Shown here: piece by piece, positions 50,908-59,900 of the stretch
How the letters are laid out: each line of letters opens with the position of its first letter
Numbering within the stretch: position 1 is the stretch's first letter
NCBI GenBank assembly: GCA_001600355.1
Contig: BCJU01000001.1
Span: 2,687,178 to 2,751,177, forward strand
From: Meira nashicola
Taxonomy: Eukaryota; Basidiomycota; Exobasidiomycetes; Exobasidiales; Brachybasidiaceae
Direction of reading: 5' to 3'
DNA length: 64,000 bases
Translations under genes and position numbers: made by a program
The notes under the pieces: generated by a model
Database searches by the model: none
Told to the model about the DNA's origin: nothing
The model's input: only the letters and a program-made list of their open reading frames with translations

Positions 50908-51590
50908 CTATTTTGTAACACGATCGTATGATACACCTCTCACTGCACCGCCACTCAAGCTTCGCTTCACATTTGCAACGAATTGTGAACGATCTTTTCG
51001 AAGATCATCAGCAGCCTCTGAAAAGATGAAAGAGAAGTGAGTATTTTTGAATCATCTTTAAACAAGCAGTTCTTCTTACTCACCTTTGTTTAACGGATCA
51101 TCAGCATTCGGTTCTAAGAAAAGGTACTGTAGTCCGACCATGATCGAATTCAAGTTTAAAACTGGCTTCCAATCCTCTCGTAAAATATTTAAGCAAACAT
51201 TTCCCTCCAAATCCACGTTAGGATGATAAATCTTTTGAACGCATTTCACCTTTGGCGGTTCATGTGGATAATTGTTGTTAACTGCAAATGTGAATTTGAA
51301 AGATCCAGCTTTATACATTCCTTCGTCCGGTTCGATTGTCAAATTAAAATTTAGAACGTCGGCTGGATCTGGAAAGTCTGTTTTCATTGTGTTTGGTAAT
51401 TCCATCTCCGTTAGATCTGAAATTAGAAGGAAGAGAAAGATGATTGTGTTAATTTCAATCTTCTAAGGCCATTTAGATCAAATCATTCCTTTCACTCACC
51501 TTTTTGCACTCTTAATTGAGCCGGACTGGTCTTTGGCTTCTTCTTCTTTGCCGATTCCTCATCCTTTTTTAAACTCCATACTTTAAGCAT
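50908..51590 (-). CDS. UBC12: NEDD8-conjugating enzyme E2 UBC12, two introns
   Basis: Three exons on the minus strand: 51590-51500, 51416-51084 and 51017-50908, joined by introns of 83 and 66 bp, both with GTGAGT donors and TTTCAG/TTTTCAG acceptors. The joined frame is 177 residues. The N-terminus [13 protein letters not shown] matches the Ubc12 docking peptide that binds UBA3, and AQLRVQKDLTEM opens the E2 core. The active-site cysteine is Cys105 in [15 protein letters not shown], with HPN upstream. The last exon ([17 protein letters not shown]) completes the fold. The enzyme takes NEDD8 from UBA3 and gives it to cullins. Length agrees with the family. It is divergent from the PIG-Y-like gene. 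Confidence 0.95.
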
Positions 51591-52014
51591 GGCTGTGATT
51601 GATTGATTATAGTGATAATATCAAAAGTTTCTTTCTCTTCTTTCTTATTCTTAAGAGCTGTTCCACCCTTTTCTTCAATTTGAACCTTTCCCCCTGGTAT
51701 ATGTATGTTGTCGCTTGAACGAGCTCTATAGTGCGATTGATGTAGGTGATAATTGTGATGGAGGTGAGCGAAAGATGAAACAATCCTCGATAAAATGAAG
51801 ACCCAGATAAAGTGCACCTGCAGGAGATAGACTACATACAGTACGTTCGGGTTCATGACGCGTAAGGGCTTCTGTAAACTTGGGGCGCTAAAGAAGGCTG
51901 ACCTGAATTACGCTAAGCTTGCATTCATTCATCTTCCCTTTGTCCATGTGAAATGGTGTTGCCCTTGATCATCAATCGAACGTGCCTTTAAATCCCGACA
52001 ATGGTTTGGATGAG
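51591..52014. promoter_or_regulatory. Divergent promoter UBC12/PIG-Y-like
   Basis: 424 bp between divergent starts. An out-of-frame ATG at 52001 sits just before the chosen PIG-Y-like start. No other feature is seen. Confidence 0.4.
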
Positions 52015-52308
52015 ATGGAAGTAGATCGACAACCACCATCTTTAAAATCACAAATTTCTTCTTCTTCTCATCTCCAAAGACAAGGCTTGCTCATTACTGC
52101 TGGCAGTCTTTTGTTTCTCTTCTTTGGTCTATTTTGCCTTTTGGGTGGAATGGAAAGATTGTTTTTATTCGAGGAGAGTAAGCGAGAAGAAGCAATTTAC
52201 CTTTCTTGGCCATTTTCAATTTTTTACTTTTGGCCTCTTATCATACCCTTAGGCACTTATTTCACTATCGCACGTTGGACAGGATACAAGCACTTTCGAC
52301 ATGCTTGA
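52015..52308 (+). CDS. PIGY: Small two-helix membrane protein, PIG-Y-like
   Basis: 97 residues from the ATG at 52015. Two hydrophobic helices lie at about 24-44 and 64-85, and the C-terminus is RWTGYKHFRHA. This ending resembles that of human PIG-Y (WTWMGIKLFRHN), the smallest subunit of the GPI-N-acetylglucosaminyltransferase that starts GPI-anchor synthesis at the ER. The two-helix layout with a short loop also fits; a polar N-terminal leader of about 20 residues is extra. The frame stays open upstream only through GTG. The next gene begins 37 nt after the stop on the same strand. The assignment rests on topology and the C-terminal motif, so it is probable, not proven. Confidence 0.6.
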   Translation: MEVDRQPPSLKSQISSSSHLQRQGLLITAGSLLFLFFGLFCLLGGMERLFLFEESKREEAIYLSWPFSIFYFWPLIIPLGTYFTIARWTGYKHFRHA

Positions 52309-52345
52309 TTTCGTATAATCACTTGATCATTTCACGTACAACAAT

Positions 52346-54103
52346 ATGAATACCATCGTTTACGGAGCTTCTTGCTTGCCGACATTGACATCGGTAAATT
52401 CATTACGATGTATTTATTCGGTAAATGATGTCAAATTTCGATCTCTCATCATTCCCAGCAAACCACAGCAGCAGCAGCTGCAACCAAATGACAATAATAC
52501 AGCAAATAATGCACCCGTACCTCCCTTCCAATCTGAACAATCGACTCAAGGTAAGGAAGGATCAGATTCTGTGGATATGTTGCAAATGCAAGATTCTATA
52601 TCATCTAACTCTTCTACCTCAGAAAAAACACTTTCTAAGGATATGACCAAGTCGAAACGATTATTGAGAAAAGAGAAAGCATCCCGCAAAGCTGTCAGAC
52701 GATTGCGTCTTCTACAAGCAAAAGCGGCAGAATCAAATAACGAACGTGTAAAAGAGAAAGCACTTATTTCAGCTTCGAGAATTCTTGAGAAAGTTCTCGC
52801 ACTGAATGAGCCTACAAAAAGCCTATCTTCTACGAATAAGATATCGTACAGTAATCAGCCATCGCCGGATGATAAGGATGAATGGAGAAGAGCGATGCTT
52901 CGTCTATTTTCTTTCATTCGTAAGGATTATAAGAACGACCCTTCGCTGGATTATAGAGCCAGTGACACAAAAGAACGGTTCAAGTTCAATAATACTGAAC
53001 TAAGAGATGAACGTAAGAGCGAAGTTCTTCCTGCTGCAACTCAAATTAATGACGACACTTCTTCCAATTACAATCCTAGCGAACCCTCATCCCGGAAGAG
53101 AAGTACAAGAGCTTTAATTAATGCTCATGCTGTAGAACAGGCACGTCAATCACAACCAGATATGACGCCAGTCGATAAGGTTACAGTAGGATCGAATATA
53201 GCTCCCGTTTCGGGAGTAGGAGCAAATGCCCAATCGCTCTTGTTTGACAAAACATCAATGCATTATCCACCTGCAGATCGGTATCCTCCACCTATTCCGC
53301 TGGTACGAGAGTTGGACTTAGATTTAGCAGCTGCAGCTTTTGGTATTAATAGAGCTTGTGACGTTCATTGGGTACAAGGAAAAGGTAATGATCACAGCGA
53401 TGGAATAGAAGCTGGAGGAGCATGGCGAAAAATCATGCATGGTCCTGAACATTTTGTCAAAAGTATGGATTCGGATCGAATGGATACCGGTCAAGGTTTG
53501 GAGTACATTGGTGATTCTGTTTTACATTTGGTCTCCAAATCGTGTATCATGGCAAAATTCCCACGAAGAACGATGATGCTATACAATTTCGCTGCCAATT
53601 GGCTTGTTTCGAATGACGTTTTTGGACATATGTTTATCGATTCAGGCTTGAATGAAGAAAGAAAATACGTTGCAGATATTCTTTTGAATCAGAGCAAGCA
53701 AAGAGAACTCGAACAAATGCGAGTAATTTTGACAGATGAACAATTTCAATTACGTAAAAATGCTCCTTTACCTGCACAACAATTGCCTGTAGTTCAACAT
53801 TTGCGACAAGCTGATCTGTTTGAAGGTTATGTTGGTGCAATTTATTTAACTTTTGGATTTCATAAAGCTTCCGAATGGTCTTCGGCTTTGTTCGAACCTT
53901 GGATTGATCGTTTAGCAAGAACGGAAAACTTTTTAACTCCAGCCAGTCTAACACAAGCAGGTGAAGTACGTATTCAAATTGAAAAGCAGATACGTGAAGA
54001 GGTTAGAAGGGAATACGAACAAAGTCAACAAACTAAACCAAATGGCTTGCTTGCTTCTGCTGGTAATTGGTTGCGATCAACTTTCAAGAGAAAGTCTATT
54101 TGA
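52346..54103 (+). CDS. RNase III-domain protein, no visible dsRBD
   Basis: 585 residues. The C-terminal half carries an RNase III domain: GLEYIGDSVLHL with Glu386 and Asp390, then ADLFEGYVGAIYL with Asp490 and Glu493. These correspond to the acidic metal ligands of active RNase III, so activity may be retained. No double-stranded-RNA-binding domain is recognisable after it; the tail is a charged helix ending SAGNWLRSTFKRKSI. The N-terminal half is low complexity with a Gln run and a basic helix (RKEKASRKAVRRLRLLQAKA). The first about 35 residues could be a mitochondrial targeting signal. Fungal mitoribosomes contain RNase III-fold proteins (mL44, mL57), so a mitochondrial role is possible; a processing nuclease is the alternative. 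Confidence 0.8.
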   Translation: MNTIVYGASCLPTLTSVNSLRCIYSVNDVKFRSLIIPSKPQQQQLQPNDNNTANNAPVPPFQSEQSTQGKEGSDSVDMLQMQDSISSNSSTSEKTLSKDMTKSKRLLRKEKASRKAVRRLRLLQAKAAESNNERVKEKALISASRILEKVLALNEPTKSLSSTNKISYSNQPSPDDKDEWRRAMLRLFSFIRKDYKNDPSLDYRASDTKERFKFNNTELRDERKSEVLPAATQINDDTSSNYNPSEPSSRKRSTRALINAHAVEQARQSQPDMTPVDKVTVGSNIAPVSGVGANAQSLLFDKTSMHYPPADRYPPPIPLVRELDLDLAAAAFGINRACDVHWVQGKGNDHSDGIEAGGAWRKIMHGPEHFVKSMDSDRMDTGQGLEYIGDSVLHLVSKSCIMAKFPRRTMMLYNFAANWLVSNDVFGHMFIDSGLNEERKYVADILLNQSKQRELEQMRVILTDEQFQLRKNAPLPAQQLPVVQHLRQADLFEGYVGAIYLTFGFHKASEWSSALFEPWIDRLARTENFLTPASLTQAGEVRIQIEKQIREEVRREYEQSQQTKPNGLLASAGNWLRSTFKRKSI

Positions 54104-54216
54104 TTTAATTCAATGTTTGTAATGCATTCTATTTATTTTTTAATAACTATCAATAGACAGGAATTTCTAGAGAGTACGAAATTTGTAATATACAAGTGAA
54201 TAATTTAATCGTGCTT

Positions 54217-55968
54217 TTAGCGAGTGTAGGAATTGTATAGGCTGATATCATCTCCTCCGTCTGCATTAGCAGCAGCAGCATCTGCTCCGTTTAAAGGTCC
54301 GCTACATCCTTCGAATGCATTTCCATTCTTGTGCGCATGTCCATTGCCGTTCGCTGCTTCCATGCCAAAGACTGAACCTCCATTAAGAGCACCTGTGCTT
54401 GGACGACGGGTTACTATAGGATCATTTGCTGCTTCCATATTCACATTAACGATAGTTGCAGCAGCTTTTGATTTTGCATTCTCGCTACGTAAACTTTCCA
54501 AATGGGCCAAATAATCTTCTGTAACATTTGTCACGTACTTTCCATCAAATACACTGCATTCGAATTGTTTTATAGCAGGATTTAAACTGTGCACTGAATC
54601 AATTAGGTCAGGCAACGTTTGATAGATCACCAAATCAGCTTGAATTTCTCGCGCAATCTCATCGTCCGTTCTTCCATGTGCAACTAATTCACGTCTGGTT
54701 GGCATATTGATACCGTACACGTTTGGATGACGAATGGGTGGAGCACAACTTGCCATGATCACCTTTGTAGCTCCTTTATCACGAGCCATTTGTACAATTT
54801 CTCGTGATGTAGTACCACGCACAATTGAATCATCTACCAACATGACCGACTTTCCAGCAAATTCAATCGCCATTGCATTCAATTTTCTACGAACGTTCTT
54901 GCGTCTCAAAGCTTGACCAGGCATAATAAACGTTCTTGCAATGTATCGATTTTTAACAAAACCTTCGCGATAAGGCAAATTAAGTCTTTGAGCAACTTGA
55001 AGGGCAGCAACACGTGCTGAATCTGGCACAGGCATAATCACATCAACCTTTTCACCGCGATCTGCTAAAACTTTACGAATGTTCTCTGCCAATTTATCTC
55101 CCATTGCCATCCTTGCTTGGTATACACTAATACCATCAATAACTGAATCTTCTCTGGCTACGTAGATGTGCTCAAAAATGTCGGGAGCAAATGTTTGACC
55201 GGGTGCCAAAATTCTACGTGATACAGCCGTTTTTGTGATAATGACAGCTTCACCGGGTTGAACATCTTCAAATTCTTCGAAACCGAGAGCATCACAGACG
55301 ACAGATTCAGACGTGAAACAATAATCACGTCCAAGACCGGTACGGGCACTATGGTTATCCACTTCTGCTTTTCTAGAGCACATACCCAAAGGACGAATTC
55401 CATTTGGATCACGAAAAGCAATAATACCAAAGCCTGCAATCATAGCAACACAAGCATATCCGCCACTGCATTGTTTCATCAAATCCCGAATGGCGGTAAA
55501 GATATCTTCTTCGTTGATACGGAATTTACCCGTTTTTTGGAGATTATTTGCCAAGATGTTCAATAAAACTTCCGAATCACTGTCTGTGTTTATGTGACGA
55601 TGAGCATCTTCATCAAGAAAATGACGTAATTCATCTGTGTTTGTCAAATTTCCATTATGTGCAAATACGATACCGTATGGAGAACCAACGTAAAATGGTT
55701 GAGCTTCAGCGTGATTTGAAGATCCGGCAGTTGGATAACGTGTATGACCTAGAGCCATATTACCCAAAAGTCGTGAAAGAGAAGCTGGCGTAAACACATC
55801 CCTCACCATTCCGTTTGCCTTGCATTGATAAAATCTTCCTCCAGGACCACAAGTAACGATACCTGCCGCATCTTGACCACGATGTTGAAGTAAAGATAAT
55901 GCTTCATTGGCTTCAGGAGCGGCAAGAGCATTTTGTTGTGCCAATAAAAGGGCAATGATGCCACACAT
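54217..55968 (-). CDS. ADE4: Amidophosphoribosyltransferase (ADE4)
   Basis: 583 residues. The protein starts MCGI, so Cys2 becomes the N-terminal nucleophile after Met removal, as in class II glutamine amidotransferases. LLQHRGQDAAGI, LGHTRYPTAGSSNHAEAQPF and AHNGNLTN complete the glutaminase domain. The phosphoribosyltransferase part includes VPDSARVAALQVAQ and the PRPP loop VMLVDDSIVRGTT at about 375-387. It catalyses the first committed step of purine synthesis, PRPP plus glutamine to phosphoribosylamine, in the cytosol. The last about 60-70 residues are an Ala/Gly/Asn-rich extension beyond the usual length of about 510. It is convergent with the RNase III gene (113 bp between stops). Confidence 0.96.
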   Translation of the reverse strand: MCGIIALLLAQQNALAAPEANEALSLLQHRGQDAAGIVTCGPGGRFYQCKANGMVRDVFTPASLSRLLGNMALGHTRYPTAGSSNHAEAQPFYVGSPYGIVFAHNGNLTNTDELRHFLDEDAHRHINTDSDSEVLLNILANNLQKTGKFRINEEDIFTAIRDLMKQCSGGYACVAMIAGFGIIAFRDPNGIRPLGMCSRKAEVDNHSARTGLGRDYCFTSESVVCDALGFEEFEDVQPGEAVIITKTAVSRRILAPGQTFAPDIFEHIYVAREDSVIDGISVYQARMAMGDKLAENIRKVLADRGEKVDVIMPVPDSARVAALQVAQRLNLPYREGFVKNRYIARTFIMPGQALRRKNVRRKLNAMAIEFAGKSVMLVDDSIVRGTTSREIVQMARDKGATKVIMASCAPPIRHPNVYGINMPTRRELVAHGRTDDEIAREIQADLVIYQTLPDLIDSVHSLNPAIKQFECSVFDGKYVTNVTEDYLAHLESLRSENAKSKAAATIVNVNMEAANDPIVTRRPSTGALNGGSVFGMEAANGNGHAHKNGNAFEGCSGPLNGADAAAANADGGDDISLYNSYTR

Positions 55969-56223
55969 AATGACAACAATACCTTGAAGAAAAGGTGTTT
56001 TTGATGAGAGAGAAAGTTGATCACAACCTCAAAAATTTTGTACCAGTCACAGGCTTAATTTATTCTCGTCTTAATTTTTTTTTCTGTTTTTCATTAAGCG
56101 CGGGCGCGTCACGCGTATATACATCGTATATACTGCTACGACGCCTGTAGTGTAGATTATATATGTACATAGTCGAAAAATTTAAAATTGAGGGTTTAAA
56201 AAAATTGCCGCCAAGGCGTGCTC

Positions 56224-56250
56224 TGCGCCGGCGCTGGGCAGCGCTGCGCA
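56224..56250. repeat. GC-rich imperfect inverted repeat
   Basis: Arms TGCGC (56224-56228) and GCGCT (56231-56235) pair with AGCGC (56240-56244) and GCGCA (56246-56250) around a GGGC loop. It includes the 9-mer GCGCTGCGC also found at 173-181 and 31032-31040. Confidence 0.6.
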
Positions 56251-56871
56251 CCTCAAGCTGAAGGTGGATCGATCGTATGGTTGCTTGCTTTCGGGCGTTG
56301 TCTTAGGCTGTACATAGACTACATATGTGCATGCATAGTAACACGCTAAATTCTGGTGTAAGTATATATTAAAGTTTTCTTCGCTTGTCAAATAGGTTCG
56401 TTCACCTTTTAATACCCCTTAGGGGATGAATTACCTGCAGCTGGACGCGTGCAGTACGTGCTGTGTAAATGGATATGCATGCATATTCTTTTTTATTTAA
56501 TGTTGCCGATTAGCACTAAAGCTGATCGACTTACAGAATTCAATAGGAAGTGTGTGTGGGAGAGAGAGAAAACAAGAGACCGATTGCGTATTGCTTTTTT
56601 AGATGTCCCTGCATCATTTGCATTGTTGCTATAATGTCTCCCCATTTTTGAAACCCCAGATTGAATTGTGATCGTCCTTTTTAACTTCTAACGATCATCA
56701 AGAAAAGCGAGAAAGGAAGCAAACAAAGGTTTTTGAGGAGTTTAAACGATTCGATTAGCGACAACTAAGTACGCACGTACAACCTTTCAGTAAAAGAAAG
56801 AGAGACGCCTGACCACGGAAATCGATTTTTTTTTGGCTGAGCTATGAGAGGGAGCACATTCAGAGCGTTGG

Positions 56872-56877
56872 TATAAA
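56872..56877 (+). promoter_or_regulatory. TATA-like element of the gene at 56918
   Basis: TATAAA 41 nt upstream of the ATG. It is a candidate core promoter element, but close to the start, implying a very short leader if used. Confidence 0.3.
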
Positions 56878-56917
56878 TTGCATCAAGGTCAAAACCTACC
56901 CCGCAATCGTTGACGTC

Positions 56918-59900
56918 ATGGCTTTGAGTCCAACTCAAAGGACATTCTTGGAAGCCGAGCCAGCCTCAGTTCAAGATACTATTTCGATCAATCCATTGTC
57001 CTTATATGATCGCCGTGGCTCAAAGAATTCTTACGCTTCATCTTCTGCAAGATCACATGGAGCAGACAGTCGAACAAGCGATGGCTTTTATACCCCAACA
57101 TACATCTCTTCTTCTGAATTTCGAGCATCACAAATATACAATCGAAGAACGTCTGCATCCAATCAATCATCACAAGATCAACATCAATCAAATCCAATCT
57201 CACCACGTTCACAAAGATCTTTTCAAAAAGATGGAACAAGTCCGATAATGCCTATTCGTAAGCCAAAAGCCGAAGTAAATTTGTTTCCCGTTGATGTAGA
57301 AGATGAAGAAACAGAAGATGATGTACAAACGCCTTTACCTTTAGCAACTCCTGTTTCCCTTCGATCATCTCCGTTAGCAGATTGGCCGGTAAGTCCTGCA
57401 GATACTACACCTAATTCACAATCCGAATCAGCTGGAGGCGAGAGGTTTAATAGATATTCTATTGATTCATACAAGCAATCATGGGAAATTGAAGCTACTC
57501 CATCAAAAACGCCTATAGATCCAAGGTCAGATTCAGGTGTTATTTCACCTTACATGGCATCTTTCATTTCTGTTGGAGAAGCTATACCATCGAATGGCGC
57601 ACTCTATCAATCTCATGACCTGAAATCGCGCCAAGACAATAATAATAATAATAACAGCCTATTAGGCAGAGTTGAAAAACAAGAAAATACACAGACTTCA
57701 TTCATTATTCCAAAAAGAAGGGCTAGCAAGAGCGGCGGTCCTGGTACGCCTACAAATGAACCTTTACGGAATATGAAAATGGAAAATGATTCGTTGGATG
57801 GAGCATTTGAGAAAATTGATCACATTTTTGATTCTTCAGTCTCTTCTACGAGTTCGCCGATTACGACTTTAAAAAGAAATGCGAATACAGTTGGCGTTCA
57901 TAATTCGGCTTCCGTTACGGACTTTGAATTCGTATCGGATAATCGAAAGAATAAAGCATCAAAGACAGCGTATTCAAACAGTCTTGCTTCTGGCGTCGTT
58001 TCGCCAAATTTGATTGCCTTTCCAAGTGCAAATGTTCCAAATACGTATGAACAACAACAAGAGAGTAGTAGGTATTTACCTGTAAAGCCAACAAACACTT
58101 CCAATTCCGAAACAACATTTCCAATAACGCCTCGATCTCCTTTTTCGAAAGCATCTGTAGCTTTGCAAAAGTTAGGAAATTTCAAATCTAATGTATTTGG
58201 TGGCTCAACACAGAAATCCGATAGCGCCTTTTCAAATTTCACAAGCGGTTCTGGAAAGGAAGAATATTCGATGACGTCTTCTTCATCGGCTTTAGCGTTA
58301 TCGGGGTTACCAGCTTCATATCAAATTTCATCGAATGAAACAGTAGAAGTTAAACAAGAATCAGAGATTGATACCAAGAAGCAATATCCACCTTCATCAT
58401 CTAAAAATCTCAACGGATCCAGTGGTATTGATAGGTCTATTAGTGGTGGTTCGCAAAGCACAGACGGGAATATCGGCGGTTCAAATCAAGCTACAGGCTT
58501 GTCTTCGATCAAAGGAAGATTACGTACTTTGTCCGGAAATTTGCGCAGAATGAGCTTGAAAAGTGATCATAACAATGCAGACGGAAGTGGATCGGGTTTT
58601 AGTGAAGGTCAAAAAGAACAAGGAAGCGGCTCTCCGCTCATGCATGCTATCCTACCTTCCGCTCGTCAATCTGCTTTAACACTTGCTTCATTAGCGGCAA
58701 AGAAAGGGAGCAGTCCACCACCTATTTCAACTTCTCATTTAACAACTTCTTCTGATATTCAAAGTGAAATTTTACGACCAGAAGATGCAGCAATGCCTTT
58801 TATTGCATCACAAAGACTTTTACGTCCTGCAACATCACCTGGCATTCAACGTGGTCCTCAAATGAGTTCAAATTCCGATATACACACAACATCAGCAGGT
58901 TGGAGTGCTCCTATTAATGAAGAAACAGATGCTAGCTCAACTCTTAGACCAACGCTAAGTACGATTGCCAATACTTCTTCATCTTCAAGCTCTGTGCCAA
59001 CTTTGAATAGCGTCAAACGCAAACCTGTTCCAGCAATAGATTCAAACGCAAGACCCAGAACAGCCTCACCCGCAATGGTTGAATCAAATACATCATCACA
59101 AACCCTTTCGGTCGGTAAAGCGCCTCGTCTACGTAATGCAATGTCTTCCACAGCCTTAAATAGTTCGTCAAATGCAAAAGAGCATAATACAAGTGTACCT
59201 GCTGTTCTCGTTCCAAGTAATTTCGGACCACAAAAACGCTCTTCTTCAGTCACTCAATTCGGACCCGCATATCCTCGTCGTAGGTCATCTTCAGCTAGTC
59301 AAAATGCAACACAGCAAACGATTATTCGGACGAGAAAAAGCGAAGATGAGTCTATTTCACCTTTAACTAAATCAAGGCAATTGACGGAAGAAACGTATGA
59401 TAATCAATCATCAATCGATACTATTACTCAGCCCACAAGGATGCCCCGCAGAGGGTCTACAAGTAGCAATCGGAAACCTGTGCTGCCAAGCTCAAGTCTT
59501 GCTGGCAATAGTGTAACGTCCGATATTGTATATGATGCAGTAGGTCGCACAAGAAGCTCCAACGCAAGTGAAAGTCATTTGAATCCAAGTAAGAGTAGTA
59601 CAATCGCGAATAATCCATTCAACGACTATTCTCTTACTACTAGCGGCAGTACCGCATCCGTGCAACCACTTTCACCCCGAAGTCTTGGCGTTTGGCAAGG
59701 ATATAAGCATTCAAATGTTTCAGTTGAATCGACTGCATCTCCTTTAAATACGAATTCTCGTCTTCGTACTTCTCCAGAAACACAAAGGCCGAGTATAGTC
59801 TCCTTGACTGGAAGTCAATCAGGCTTTGGTACTCAAAGTGGTTCATCACAAGAACATTCTTCCCATACTTACCCTCAACAAAATCGACAAAGGGTTTCAC

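Larger units (their letters stand above)
55969..56917. promoter_or_regulatory. Divergent promoter ADE4 / gene at 56918, with GC hairpin
   Basis: About 950 bp. It contains a strong imperfect hairpin at 56224-56250 and a TATAAA at 56872-56877, 41 nt before the plus-strand ATG. No coding frame is supported. Confidence 0.5.
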
